A stretch of 64,000 nucleotides of DNA from Patiria miniata (GCF_015706575.1 NW_024037056.1:2194109-2258108), one strand, 5' to 3'. Counted from the first letter of the stretch, positions 12,528 through 26,217 are shown. Notes: generated by a model from the sequence alone, not told the origin. Translations and numbers: made by a program.

Positions 12528-14554
12528 GCAACTGTTTCCTCCGAGGTTAAGCGTGTTTTCGCTGTGCTTATTGCTAACGGTTTCTATGAAATACAATGTA
12601 GACGGAGGCTCTGTTACCACAAAATCGGCTGTTAAGCAGCGCCATGAAATAGGGCCTTGGAATAGCGGCAGGTAGTGCAATCTGTCGTTACTATGTTTGA
12701 TAGAATTTCCTCTTTGAGTTGGGCCAGCCATTCTGCACCGACTCTGGAGACCTGAGAAGTTGGTGGGACTTATTTTAGGGGAATATCATACAGTACATGT
12801 GGAGCAATAATAACTTGAACATGCACACCACCAATTCAGATTGGGCACACATGCTGAAAACCAGCCTGGGTGTGCCACATGTTCCAATGGGACTGCTGGT
12901 TTAATGCTGAGTGACGTGTTTTGCAACACCCACACCGGCCCATTTCACACACGAAAATTGCACAGGAATATTTCAAGACACCGTACGTAGTAATTAGTAT
13001 ACGTAAATTATGGCAATATGCTTCCATATGGTTCATCGAATTGAAGTTCGGAACTTCCATATGGCTGTCTAGACCAGCTGAAACTGCTTTAAAAAGAAAA
13101 GTACAATATCAGACAAGTGCGCATAAAATCTTGGCAATCCAATAGATGAATAGTGTTTTCACACAATTTCCTGCACCAGACCTCACCGAATGTTGCAGTA
13201 AATGTTCAGTTGTGCAGCCTACACAAAAAGCGTAAGTAAAATAAAAATTTGAGTCAGATTTTTATCATTACTCAAAAGTATTTTGCTTGTACCCTGCACC
13301 TAGCCCAAGTAAAAATAGAAGGAGTTTCTCTTCTGGGCTTTTTGAAAAAAGTTGGATGCCCAGTATTTCCTAATTCTGTCAAAATCCTGACTTTGCGTAC
13401 ATACATGTACCACCTGTGAAAAAAAACATACTCTAAATTGTTTGGAAAAACCTACAAAAATTGTCCAAGATTTTATAATACCCTGCCGAAAAAATAGGAA
13501 CATCCCTGCATGTGGCGTTTTGATGCCTTTGCCAGCTGTCGGCTTTAAAAGGATCTCATGAGTTAAATTGCACAATACATACATGTACAATAGTAGTGTC
13601 GACACAGTTTAGCGCATTAGGAAATGAAAAAACACATTTTAACCATGTAAAATTCCTGGGTTTTTTTCATAAAAGCTAGAATTTCATTGTGTACCATATT
13701 GTATTGTACCATTTTTACACAGTCCATGCAGAAAAAAACAAATGTTCACCTGTTGGTGTGCTTGACTTGGCTTTGGCTAAATTAAAAAAAAAAACCAACC
13801 AAATTTGCTCCAACCTTGTAGGATTATCGCATTATTGTTCTGGCCAAATCTGATTGCCAGTTCCCTATTTACAATGTGGCCTCCATGTTGGAGAAATCTC
13901 ATTTGAAAAGACATAGGAGTTATATAGAAACTTGCACTTTTGCCACGTGTGACTGTAAAGTAATTCATATTGCAGCCTTCAAAATTATGGGAATTACATT
14001 ATTCACCATTCTAACCCGGACTTTCCCTAATTGCAATGTGTTCACAACCAAAGCGGTATAGAAACCGAGTTATTGTTTTATTCACATGTAATTTTTTGTT
14101 AGAACTCATTGCAATTACCATTCCAGAAGTACCAAATGAAAAGTTGGCAGTTGTGTGAGTTTAGAGCGCAGGTGTTATGTAATCCCCCCACCCCACCCCA
14201 CCCCCACCCCCATTTTTTTTTAAAACTTGGTGCACCCCAGTTGCCCCCCCCCCCCCAGCAGCTTTGGAAGAAATTCTTAACTGGTTGATTTTTGCCATTT
14301 CATTTTCCCTTCCACTGATTACTGAAACTATTTTTGTGTGTGTGTGAACAGGAAGCAATGTAGTAAAATGTTAAAGAACATTCTGTTAACTGCTACAATT
14401 TGTAAACATTGTATTACAATGTTAATACATTCTGTGTCAAGTGACTACAATGTGTTTAAATTATGTACTAACTTCTGCTTTTGTCACAGCATCTTTTCAT
14501 CCATAAATTCAGTAATGTTGGGAGGAAAGGGGAAGTTTGGGGTCCACTTGTTCA

Positions 14555-14905
14555 TTAAAACCCTCCTTTTGTTAGATCAGTCACAGGCAGTCAAAACTTC
14601 AATCCTGTTCCCCTGCCATGCCTTTTACACACGCTAGTCACCAACAGTTAGATCATATTTCTTGTAGGCACTGTGACAGTCAAATTCCATCAACAGACAA
14701 AAGCAGGTGACTGGTAGGCACAGCTGGCTCATCAATCTCCTACAGTCAAAGCATAGCTGTATCGGGTTTCATAACAATCACACTCACAGCCAGTCAATCC
14801 TGCTTTATGAATGCAGGGAGCCCTCAACTGTTAAAAACAGTCACTTGATTTATTTTGACTGCTGGGCTAGCCTTGTTCATTGCCAGCCAGAGAGCAAGGT
14901 TTTAA
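14555..14905 (-). mobile_element. piggyBac-like MITE (family R), full copy 2
   Basis: TTAA occurs at both ends (14555-14558 and 14902-14905). The ends read TTAAAACCCTCCTTTTGTTA and, inverted, TTAAAACCTTGCTCTCTGGC. TTAA target duplication with CCCT ends is the piggyBac hallmark. An open frame crosses most of it (14707-15108), but the same translation recurs in other repeat copies, so it is not a host gene. Confidence 0.75.
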
Positions 14906-15010
14906 GTGGAGAATTTTTTTCTCAAAAAAAAAAAAAAAACCCTTGTGGTCTTTGTATCCAGATAGTTCATAAATTGTTTGATTCATATAATGTTACTTCT
15001 TGTAGTAGTA

Positions 15011-15057
15011 GTACATGTACATGTACATGTACATGTACATGTACATGTACATGTACT
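15011..15057. repeat. Perfect (TACATG)n microsatellite
   Basis: About eight uninterrupted TACATG units. The hexamer is self-complementary, so single strands can fold on themselves. Similar shorter runs are spread over the whole window. Confidence 0.95.
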
Positions 15058-16831
15058 GTTCATTTTTTTTGTGTACAGTACAAACCACAGCAAACAGCTC
15101 ACTGCTAGCAGTGAGCCCCAGCAAAACTGATGATTCAGATGAATGGCCAGTCTGACTGTTCATGACTTTTTGTCCAGTCCAGGGCTCCCAAAGAAACTTG
15201 TACAAATAACAACCACAAAGCGCTGGGATTTGGGAAAATATGTCAAACTTGGTCCCTTGTGGGTTGTGCCTGTGTCCGTCTTTAATTTCTTTTTTTGGGG
15301 GGGGGGGGGGGTTAGGGGAGGGTTGGGTGTTGTAGTTTACAAGCCTAGGCCCAGGCAGTTGTTTGGTATATAAACAAGGTGGGTGGGTGAGGTCAGAAGA
15401 AGATCCCTTGATACTATTGATGGTTAAAGGGGTACACCTCTTGGGCGTTAAAGGGGCATGTCAGTTTGCTTGCTACGTTTGCGCTGATATCCCCGTGCGC
15501 ATCATTCACATCCCAGGGATTGTGGTGGACAGCCCCCCCTCCCCTTTTGATCCGCCCTTGGCTTTTATCAGATCAAGCTGCTAGTCCCTTTACCGCCCTA
15601 AAACCGCTTTTACGCTTTTTAAACAACCTCAAACTTCCTCAGCACTGTATGGTATCATGTAGACTGGGGAAGGAGGGCATACAATGTGGTACAATGTATT
15701 ACAATGTAACAGTCCTGAATCCTCCAATTTCAATATAATTTTGCACACCCCCCCCCCCCTAGGCCCAAAAAAATAATGGTTCTACTTCCGGTTTCCCTAC
15801 CTACCCTATTCTGACAGCCCCTACCCTAATTTTTTATGGGAAAAATGAGAAAAAAAACACCCAAAACCATCAATTTCTAACTTTTACCCTCGACTACACT
15901 CAGACACCTCCATATGATCCTACACAAAAAAATTGGCAAAAAAACCCAAATTCCCTACCTACCGTACCTATCCCATTTTCTAATTTCATGTAATCGGAAG
16001 CAGAACTATATTTTTTTTTGCCTTAGGGAGTTAGGGCTAATGGTTTCATTAGTTCTTGGGGTACTGTGTACCGGTATATATACATTCAATATGTCAATTC
16101 ATTCAGTTCAAGATGTGGTTATGTTTGTCATGAAGTTTAGTATCCTGGTGTAAGTTTAGAAATACTATGGGAATAAAAATTAAAAAAATATTGAAATACA
16201 GAGGGCCAACGACCTTTTGATGAAAACTCGATCGTTTTACATAAAATTCATCAAAAATTTACCCACAGATAGTACGTGTTCATAACGAACGATCGGATCA
16301 ATAAAACTTCAGACTATGGAATCTTCGGACTATCGGGCGGACCCCAGATGTACATACATTTGTACATGAAAGCAATTTGTGAATTTCTTAGTATCATTAT
16401 GCATGGTTGATGTATCAGGTATGGTCTTTACACGAACATGCATCGTTCACAGTCCAAAAGGTGATGGGCATAATGCTCTCCAATGTGTGAAGTCATTTGC
16501 CGGAGGTGTCGTGCTTGTTAATTTAGTTTAAATGTTGCTGGCATTGGCGCCAGCACACACACTTTCTGCTGTACATTGATCTCGGTGAAACTCAAGGCTG
16601 GACATATTATACACACATGAATTTTTACTGGAGTTGTGCGTTCACACTGGGCCTATGTTGGCTAGAATTGTCAAGGGACGTCAGGTGAATTCCTGATGCT
16701 GCTCTTCACACCTGTACTGTACTACTGCAAAGAAGCACAAAGATTAACCCATGTTATTTTAGTGACAATATTGTGATTCTTAATCTCAAATTTGACGAAC
16801 CTTTCCTTCCCCCTCCAAAAAAATTGCTCAT

Positions 16832-17120
16832 TAGGCCAAGAAAAAAAAAATATAAGCTTCTCGTCCGGTCTTTTTGAAAAAATGAAGGAGGCAGGACTGC
16901 TTCGGTTTTTTTTCTTCCCCCTAAGATGGCGGATGGATTCTTTAATTTTCTCAACTATTTTGCTGAAACAAAAATATTTACAAAATTGTTTACAGGAGCC
17001 ATAACCCTTTCTACATACTGGTAGCAACACTTTTAATGAAATAAAAAGACAATAAGTTGACACAATCTGTGCAAAATATGTAAATATGTTTGAATTAAAA
17101 AAAGAAGAACTTTTTAACAG
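16832..17120 (+). mobile_element. AT-rich TAAGGCC-type MITE, copy 2
   Basis: It starts TTAGGCCAAGAAAAAAAAAA and contains CTAAGATGGCGGATGGATTC, then CTACATACTGGTAG..AAAAGACAATA, which line up with the copy at 33733. The right end is unclear. Confidence 0.55.
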
Positions 17121-17643
17121 AATTTTGAAGAAAAAAAAGTTTTCGGTGAAAACATTCAGTCTCATGATTGTAGACACTAAGATAATTCGCATGAAAAAAA
17201 AAACAATATGATGTTTTCATGTTGCAGATTAACCTTGCACTGTTCTGGACGTAGCTTTCAGGAATTCTTTGCATAATGCAGAGAAATTGGATCAGTCGTA
17301 AATAAGTCTGGACGGCTTATGCCTATAGCCTTGTGATGAACCTCCTACATAGAAACTTATACATGTATGTACATTGCACACTGTGAATGGGTTTTCTTGG
17401 GAATTCCCAAGATGTGCATTAGACATGCATGTACATGTACTTGACAATGTACATATGTACACGTGTACCATTCTTTACAGATACATTGTACATGTAGCAT
17501 AATTTACATTCTTTACAAGGATTCAGGAAACAACATCCCTAAATATTTGCTTTTTGAGATGTCTTTAAATTTATGGAGAGAAAAGGGAATTAACAAATTA
17601 TTATTGTTCATGACGTAATTTGAGCGTTCTTACTTCTAAAATT

Positions 17644-18160
17644 ATGTACATGTACATGTATACACAACAAATGTATGTATACATGTACCGGTATATGTGC
17701 AGTGTACATGTACATGTACAATGTATGTATGTACATGTACAATTACACATGTGTTATACATGTGTACTGTACATGCCCCTGTACGTACATGTACATGTAC
17801 ATGTGCATACAATGTACATGTGCAATACAGTTCCTGTGCACATGGTGCATGTGTAATTCCTGACACCACTGAACAGTTACACGTGTACATGATGTACAGT
17901 TACACGTGTACATGATGTACATGTACAGTACATGTTCATTTACATACAGGTGTTCATGTGTAACTTACAGGTGCATGTGCATGTGCTGTTGTACATGTAC
18001 ATGTTCTATACATGTGGATTACAATTCATGACATCATGTACACTTCATGACCCTTGTGAAAACTTGTACACATTCAATGACATGTACATGTGTTGTACAT
18101 GACATACATGTACATGAGTGCAGCACAAGTACATGTACATGTACGCATTGCTGACAACTC
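17644..18160. repeat. Long degenerate ACATGT / TACATG domain
   Basis: More than 500 bp consist mainly of ACATGT, GTACATGTAC and related ACACGTGTAC variants. Overlapping open frames of Met-Tyr-Thr-Cys repeats appear on both strands, a property of this hexamer and not evidence of genes. ATG, TAC and TGT codons make it stop-poor in all frames. Confidence 0.9.
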
Positions 18161-18778
18161 CATACACTCATTCAGTGTGCTCGACCCAGTCCAAAACAGG
18201 GTCTATTCCTGTCACTGTGCAGTCCCCCTCACTATGCCCCTCAACTGGGTCATGGAATGCCATAGCTCTCCGCTGCTGGAGAGGTCAGCCAGTCTAGGCT
18301 CGACTGTGGGAAAATATTTATAAATTTGAGGGGAAACGTTCAGGAGGGGATAGGTCCAGACACAGGGCAAAAAAGGAAAACCGCTGAGGTATACATTTTG
18401 TAGTGGTTTGCAGAGTTTTGTGCTGTACCGCTATGTACATACAGTGGTGCATGTGGATCGGATATATCTTTTTCCTGTGGAAGACATTTATGGGCTCTCG
18501 GCCGTTATGGTCGGAAAGGGGCTCTGTTTATAGTGAAACTTTTCTTTTCTGTCGGAGTTACATATCATGCTTGTAAAGGGTAAGTGTTGACTTGTTTTTC
18601 CTTGTGTGTAGTCTTCAATGGGGATCCGTCACCATACATGTACATACATGTACATGTACAATGTATACATGAAGAGTTTTTTTCTAAAACGTGATGAACA
18701 CCATTTTGTGAACTTTTACTAATCCCACCCACTCCTGGTTGCATGAAGTCAGATTTGATGGCTGTTATATACCGGAAG

Positions 18779-19292
18779 TTAAAGGGGAGATTGGCAAACA
18801 TCAAAAAATGAAATGTTAAAATTATCACGAAATACCTTACTGGATTGTTAGGGAATTACAGTCTAAAAGCATCCTGTAAAATTGTGGCTCCTGGTGTACT
18901 GAGTTTTGTAAGAAAAAAATGTATTTTTCCAACGCTGGTCAGCTGACCAGCATTGGGGAAAACTGGCTTATTTTCAAAAAGTGCTCCTAATTGTTCATAT
19001 TTAGTTATTCCGCGTCTTTTTGCAATTGATTACACACCTGTGAAAGGGTACAAGCCTGCCAGACTGATTCTCTTACCTTACAATAAAGTTTCTGTTTCAT
19101 CTTAAGTGGGGTCATGGAGCCAGACTACAAAAACATGATTGGTTTTCTTGGTTTTTCAAGCATCTACAACTAGTACAAGCCCAAAATGTGAAACAAGTCA
19201 GTTTAACAATGTTTCCTATAACATTCCAATCCTCCAAATCCACTTACTTTTCGAAAATTGCAGCAAAAGCAAATGTTGTACATTCCCTTTAA
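18779..19292 (+). mobile_element. Kolobok-like TTAA MITE (family K), copy A
   Basis: TTAAAGGGGAGATTGGCAAA at the left and, inverted, TTAAAGGGAATGTACAACAT at the right. TTAA duplication with purine ends fits the Kolobok superfamily. At 18929-18956 lies the family's central 28-bp dyad (arms CCAACGCTGGTCAG and CTGACCAGCATTGG, one mismatch). A 129-residue frame (19139-19528) is shared in pieces with copy E and reflects the repeat. Confidence 0.8.
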
Positions 19293-20001
19293 ACACAATT
19301 TACAAATACAAAAAAAGTGATGAAAGTACATGTAGTTTAGAAACAACTTTTATATTGTGTGTGTTCTATTTACGTTTCAATAACAGTGCAACTTTTGCAC
19401 TTTTTTCTTCAAATGGATACAAGGAAAAGTGCCTTCAGAAAGTCAGAATGATAACATGTAATTTGTCAATGTCAGGTGAAATGATTTCGAATTATCTCAC
19501 TTTTGACAGCGTGAGGTTTTGTTTGTAATGTAAATCAATCTGTTTTTAGACAATTGTGTATATTGCGTTGTTGGAAATATAACTCTTCAAAGTTCAAATG
19601 GACACGCTGAACTTTCCTCAAATACAGAAGACCTTGAAAAAGTTCCTTGCCTGATTTGTGAAAGTGACTGCCGGGGTCGTTGCCTCTGTTGGGCCTTGCC
19701 AATTTTAATGGTGCGTGCTTTTAAAAAGAGTGATGAATGTGGCTAACCACAGAAACATTTTATTTGAAAAACCTGATTTCCCAGCTGGTTCTTGGCTTAT
19801 AATTTACTTCCTTACACTTACAGGGTCGATGTGATGAATTTTTCTGACGAAACCATTTTGTGCAACTTTCTGCTCCTGTTATTTCTTATTTGTTAAATGT
19901 GTTCAATTTGTCATCCCTTTTTGGTTAATCTTTATTGAAATGAGCACTTCTTGAAACATTAAAATTTTTCCATGCTTTTCTGGACAACTGATGCTGTTGC
20001 T

Positions 20002-20243
20002 GTGATGTCATTTCAGGAAGACACTGTTCAGTTTAGGGGTTTTCTGTTCAAATTGTAAACCCAACAATGTGCTCATTGAAAACATTTGTGAGAAAAGATT
20101 GCTCAATTGGCTCACTGCCATGTGCTGACACAACAACGAATCACCAAAGAAAAACATTTCAACAGCAAAATATCAAAAATGTTGGTATTTTTTTGTGCTG
20201 AAATAGCTGTAACGTTGAGGTTTTTTGCCTAAAATGACATCAC
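20002..20243. repeat. Element bounded by 16-bp inverted repeats
   Basis: GTGATGTCATTTCAGG at 20002-20017 is mirrored by CCTAAAATGACATCAC at 20228-20243 with one mismatch. The inside is AT-rich and non-coding. It may be a short MITE; no target duplication was found. Confidence 0.4.
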
Positions 20244-20340
20244 ACTTTTGCCATGAATATGGACATTTTTATTAGAATAAAAACCCCAAAAGGCACCAAA
20301 ATACCCTGAAAAAGGGCAATAACAGAAATTGAAAGTAAGG

Positions 20341-20409
20341 TTAAATGGGACATAAAGGTGCATTTTCAAGGATTTGCATTACAAAAAATACATTGCATGG
20401 TCCCTTTAA
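20341..20409. mobile_element. Miniature 69-bp TTAA element, copy 1
   Basis: It starts TTAAATGGGACATAAAGGTG and ends ATGGTCCCTTTAA. A 70-bp relative with the same ends lies at 44058-44127. Flanking TTAA and GGGAC ends group it with the TTAA-targeting families of this window. Confidence 0.6.
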
Positions 20410-21169
20410 ATTTCCTTAGCAAATTTGTTGCTGTGAGTCGAAACTGGGTCCTGGAATTGGCCCAGGCGCCCTTCGAATTATTTCCGTAGAAATTTGAATT
20501 TTAGTAAAGGCAGGTGTACTTTGCATGAAAAATTGCAAATGACGAATGTCATTGGGACTAAAATTCCATTCCTAGGAGTGAACAACATTTAAATAAAATA
20601 CATATAGGTGCAGTTCATAATTATATTTGATAAGTATACATGTATGATGAAGCTACAAAGTATGGTTTCACAGAGTGGTGTTTTGGGGATAGGCTTGCTT
20701 AGAAATTCCAACAGCGATAAGTTATTGGTCTTTACTCTTGAGTTGAATCAGAATTTGGGAGTGGTAGAAAAAACGTGACCGGCTGAACTCAAAACAGCTG
20801 GAGTTGCTGCGGTGATGTTGAAACGCATGCATTACATTGTACTACCGGTATGTACATTTGTATATTTCTGGGAAATCTAGGGTCATGGTACTGGCAGTGC
20901 CATGTCCAGCACAGGCAGTGACAGGTACAGGGTGGAATTGTTTGTTGCAGACAATTTAGAACGTGTAGTTGATGCGGTCTGGGTTGACACAACTCCCTCA
21001 AAGATGTGTCTACTTGTGTGTACAATATACATGAACATGTACAGGACGTGCTGTACTGGTACATACCGGTACCTTGTACTGAATCGTAGCACTAGAACAC
21101 GGCCCAGTGGTAATGTAGGATGCAGACGCACTACATTATTCCGTGCTCCACGAGCGTGGGATTTAACAA

Positions 21170-21379
21170 ATTTATCTTCAAGCAAACTTGACGCACAGTT
21201 ATAAGATGGAGCACGCACGCTGTGCATGAACTTGTGCAGCAGGAATGACGCTCACATCTGAGATTAGCGCGATATGCAGAGTCCGCGGTATGGACCGTGG
21301 TATTAGGTATAATGTAGTATGTTTGTTGCCATGGATTGACCAATCAGGACCGAGGATTCAAGTTTGCTTGAAGATAAAT
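21170..21379. repeat. Perfect 22-bp inverted repeat spanning 210 bp
   Basis: The 22 bases at 21170-21191 (beginning ATTTATCTTCAAGCAAACTT) are exactly inverted at 21358-21379. The enclosed 166 bp is richer in CpG than its surroundings. This could be a small DNA element; no coding or RNA function is apparent. Confidence 0.6.
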
Positions 21380-21665
21380 ATTCATAGAAATAAAAGATGT
21401 AAATTGTACTTGTACATGTACATGTGCATGGAATATACACATATTCATGTACATGTACATGTATAGGGAATGTTACATGTACATGTACAACATTGAAAAT
21501 TAATGTATTTTCACCCGCTACATGTCAACGTGTTCATGTCACATACATGTACATACATGTACATGTATGTTCGTGTACCGTACACAAGTTTTGGTGTAAT
21601 GCCAAATAGCGTAATGCCTGTTTCCTATTACTGTACTTTCATGTTTGTATAAAAGTACATGTATG

Positions 21666-21856
21666 TACAGTCGACTCTCGTTATAACAAACTCGTTCGGA
21701 CCTAGCCAAATTGTTTGTTATATCAGAATTTTGTATTAAGAGGAACATCAGTCCCATTCAATGTGCACATAAATGCACAGTCGGGACCAAGGCTTTATGT
21801 TTGTTATAACCAGAATTTTGTATTAACAGAGTTTGTACTAACAAGAGGCGACTGTA
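21666..21856. mobile_element. 187-bp mariner/pogo-like MITE, copy 2 (with TA duplication)
   Basis: It is the inverse orientation of the copy at 9542. It starts CAGTCGACTCTCGTTATAAC and ends AGGCGACTG between TA dinucleotides. About 26 bp of each end form the terminal inverted repeat. Repeated TTTGTATTAA/TTATAAC blocks fill the inside. Confidence 0.8.
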
Positions 21857-23316
21857 CATGGAAAGGGATAGTACATGTACATGTACATTATATGTACACA
21901 GTGCCTACATGTGCCGGTACATGTACATGTCCATCAACTGAACTATGGATGAAGCGTATACATGTGTACATGTACATGTACATAAATTGTAGCATTAGAA
22001 TCTTTATTTTTTTTAAGTGAAAATTTCGACGGATATCGACACATTCACTTTATAATTATAAGACAACGAAACCAAATATACAGTGTACATGTACATTACT
22101 CCATGTGAACACATGTGTCTGCACTGGTACATGGAATATATGTATGTGTGCAGTATATGTGAACAGGAACCGGAACTAATTTTGAGAGGAATGAGAGATT
22201 CTCGAATTTCTTCCGGGAAAACCGACAAAATTTGATGACTGATCTTATTTACCACTGGGAGATATGTTACAGCAAGTCAGCATTCCAGTGGTGGAGTTTG
22301 AGTCTTCAAGCTTTGATTTCGATTTTTACGAATCTTTGCCAACGGAAACAGAAAATCAGAGATGGGATTTGTATCACGTGGAGCTGAAAGACCAATTATG
22401 TTACAGAAAGTCAAGTTGGTCGTGAACGTGCTTGTGAAAAATCTCACAGTTCCTTGCACACTCTGCTGTTGTAAAACTCTTAAACAGTCAAGCCCTTAAT
22501 GGCATTCAGTAGACCACTTCCTAATGTCTGGAGGGAAAGGGGGGGGGGTAGGGGGTGGGGGAGTAGGAAGAGGTTTTGTTGGTAATTAAATGATTTCCAG
22601 TTGGAAAGTTTAAAAGGTTCTCAGAGCTGAAGGCCACTCATGTTGCGGGGCCAGGTTAGCAGTGGATTGCGAGTTTGTCTCCTGAAGATCATCAGTTTCG
22701 TACAGCCACATTGTGTGGCAAATAATTCTGTTAACAAAGATGAAACCTTAACCTTAAATTTACTACTAGTGGACTCAACATTTGGCACTGGATTTTCTTA
22801 CTGTAGTGCAGAGAATTATTATGAAAGTTTCTTGATTTATAAACAAAATGTCTAGTCTTGTGCTCTCTTAAATTCAAGTCCTTGACGTTAGTTCATACCC
22901 CAAAGGGCCTTACACCCTACTGAAATCCTGGAATTTTATAAAAGTGTGGACTCAACTTTCTTTGAATTTCTGGAACTGTTTGGAGTGTGGAGAGTTACCC
23001 ATCCAGTTTCCCATCCAGATGTTACTATTGGAAGCGAAGTTTAGAATAAAGTAACCATTGGGGACGGGGTTGGAGAATTATAGCTTTGAAAGTCTGAGAA
23101 ACCAAACTTGAACTGTTTCCTTTGCTCTCAGAAATTCAAGATTTTGATTATTAATTTTTCCAAGAATACTTTAGATTTTGAATGACTGTACCCTTAGATC
23201 TTTTGACATAGTTTCTCCTTTTTAATTTTATAAGATGGTTCAAATGTCCAACCGGCCCAAATATGAAACACTAGTCCAAAAAATAGAACTTACACTATAT
23301 TTCATTCATCCCATGT

Positions 23317-23629
23317 AAGGCCAAGTAAATAATAGAATCCACTTACTCGTCCCCGCCCGCTTCCTTTTTTCCCGGCCTACCGCCCTTTTTTTTTATTAAT
23401 TTAATTTTGCACATAATTTGTCAATATTGTCTTTTGATAATTTTCAACAAAATTGTAGATATGGCAAGGGTAATGGCTCTTTTGTACACAAAATTTTGAA
23501 TCAGCGAAGTAGTCAAGAAAATTGAGAAATCCATCCCCTATCTTGGAAACTCAGCCATCTTGGAAAAAGGGGAAAAGTGCCTGCCTCCTTTGTTTTTGAG
23601 AAACTCCTTTTTTTTTGTTACTAGGCCTT
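23317..23629 (-). mobile_element. AT-rich TAAGGCC-type MITE, copy 3
   Basis: The ends TAAGGCCAAGTAAATAATAG and, inverted, TAAGGCCTAGTAACAAAAAA form the terminal repeat. Inside, CCGCCCGCTTCCTTTTTT and CAGCCATCTTGGAAAAAGG match the other copies; the latter is the reverse of the AAGATGGC motif seen in plus-oriented copies. Confidence 0.65.
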
Positions 23630-26217
23630 ATCCTTTAATTGGTCACTGAATATTTGCAGCGTGTAATACATTGAAGAAGGAATTTCTTTAACATGTACAC
23701 CACCAAGCCTATTCTCTTCAAATTTCAAGTACAGAAAGCACTCTTTCCCTGTTCCAACACCTTCCCTGCGTCAGCAACTTGTTGCCTGGCATTCTTTTCC
23801 CCTAAACCCTACTGGCGCTCAGCTGTGGTTCCCATTACCGGATGAAAAAGCCCAGGAGGACAGGTCGGGGCAAAGGTCACGACCCCTAGGCAAGGCCAAG
23901 ATGCCATTCCCAGGCTAACAAGTTGGGTCGGTACTCACTCGGGCTGCTAGCGGTGATCGCGAGGGCTGATTTCGCTGGTGGACAACTTCATGGCCATTTA
24001 GTTGTTTTGACAACATTGGATGTTGATGCCTGAACCGCGGGAGTCTATCTTGTAGTCGGAATTACATTAGGACTGGTTTTGTTTTTACGACGGGACAGGA
24101 ATTGTTGGTATCAAAGTCACGTTCCCGATTCACATTAAGAGTTCTGTCGTACTTTGGATCATTAGAATTCCTCGAACGAAGACCGAGAATGTGTTGCTTG
24201 TGCCTGTGTGCGTGTTCCGGTAAGTGAAAATTGGTTTTGATTTGGGGATTTTGTTTTTTTCTGGCGAGGTTTATTTTCATGGAAAGCTTCCGTGAGTCAG
24301 TTGGATTTGTTTGGCCAAGTTCCAGCATTGCCCTTCCAGTTCCCAGTGGGTATACTCTTTTCAGATTTTGACCCTTGTAAAAAAAAAAAACACCAAATAT
24401 TTGCAGCTGCGTAAAATGTGTTGTACTTACAGTCAGGTTGTGATTTTTAGGGGAAATTTTTTTTCCATACCGCAAAGTAATAGAACTTCAAAATTCAGAC
24501 CATCAAAACAAGAGATCTGAGCAAACATGAGGGGGAAATTGTCACTGTTAAACCTCTAGACTTGTTGCTGGACTTTGAAAGAATGTTGCATCTTGACGCC
24601 ACTTTTTTTTCATCATATATCATCTCAGTGAAGGTCGGTCACTGCAAAAATGTCGAAAAGACATGAATCTGGGACTGAGAAACATTTCCAATTTGTTAGG
24701 AAATACTTTTGAAAATGTTCTTGACTCTCCATTGACTTTGTAGGCAACCACTGAAGTGGTGTCTGGATACTACATGTACATTCTTTCCTTGGACTTGTGT
24801 ATTACATGTACATGTACATGGGCCCAGCTGCATGCTATGTTACTTACTTGGCAGTTCTTGCGTGGTCTTAATGCGGTTAATGTGGTCACAGACATCCGGC
24901 TGTTAACTTGTCATAAATGTATTTTTATGTGTAATGAACAAGCTATTTGTATAGGGAAATATCCTGGAAAAAAAAAATCATTAATTTACCACCCCCAACC
25001 CTAAAAAAAAAAAAAAAATTTGCGGCCACCCTCAGACAGGAAACTCAAGGTTTCCCTAGGGAACAGGATCATTCTCATAGAGTTATTTTTTTCCAGGAAT
25101 CATGTGAAATGTATAAATTTTTTAAGTCAGAATCGTTCTCAATTTAAAGTAGTTTTATTACTTTTTAAAATGAGGAACTCTTTCACAAAATAAATATGGT
25201 GTAACTGGATTTAGGTACAGAAACTAAAGAATTGCACAAAAATTAGTAAAATTAGTTGTTTATTTTAATTAATAGAATTTGCTGAGCTGTAAATAATTTT
25301 TTGTATTTTTTTTTAAATTTCAAAACATATTTCATAGACGATTACCACCTACCGGGTAAATGGTCCTCTTTTGGGAGTTAAAAGTCTGAGCGTTATATTA
25401 CCATAAAGATGACAATCAAGACTTCTGTTCATATAAATTTCTGTGTAGAAATATGAAAGTACATGTACAGTCGGGACATGTACGCTCACGTCAGGTTCAC
25501 AACGAAACAAGCCTGTCTATGTACCGGTAACATTCATTATGATTGTTTCTATTTTGTTCCTGCTCAAATGTTGTGATTTCCCAATGTTGTGACGTTTAAG
25601 AGACTCTGATTGCGTATGTGCATCATTTGAATCACTTTGCCCAGTGACATGGCAAAACAACATCATATACCTGGTATACGGTAACACAAGGATACAGAAA
25701 GCATAAGGAAAGATGCATTGAAACCGGTGTCGCAATTTTGAATGACATGCATGTTCAATGTACCATGCACCTGAAACCCGAAATGCCACGTTGACTTCCT
25801 CAAAATAACCATCACATTCCCATGTGTTCATGTACATGTAGATACCAGGACATTTTTCTTGAAAAAAAAAATGTAGGCGTGGGGATTCCCCTAGTGACAC
25901 CATCGGAAATGACACAAGAACTAAAAATGTACACACTTTTTGATGAAAAAAATGAGATACAGCCCCGTACATTTGCTTTTTTTTGTTCATATTTAGTGTA
26001 GATTTCCTCACCACTGATGCTCATTCTTGTTCTCTGTTTGCCTTAAGTCTGTTATTTCTTTCTTTGTACATGTTGCTTTAGATCTGTCTTCCTTAATTTT
26101 TTTCTGTAAGTATGGGAAATTGTGGACTTTATATTCAGACTTGGATTTGAAACATAATTGAAACTTATATCTGTTGAAAATTATTTTCTTTCGGGGGAGG
26201 GATTGATCTTGCTGCAA

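Noticed and set aside
16722..17192. 156-residue Lys/Phe-rich minus frame
   Set aside because: It covers an AT-rich MITE and poly-A/T tracts; composition only.
17620..17915. Overlapping open frames on both strands
   Set aside because: The ACATGT repeat lacks stop codons in most frames, so open frames are expected.
20902..21204. 100-residue plus-strand frame
   Set aside because: No recognisable domain; it crosses TACATG repeats and one arm of the 22-bp inverted repeat.
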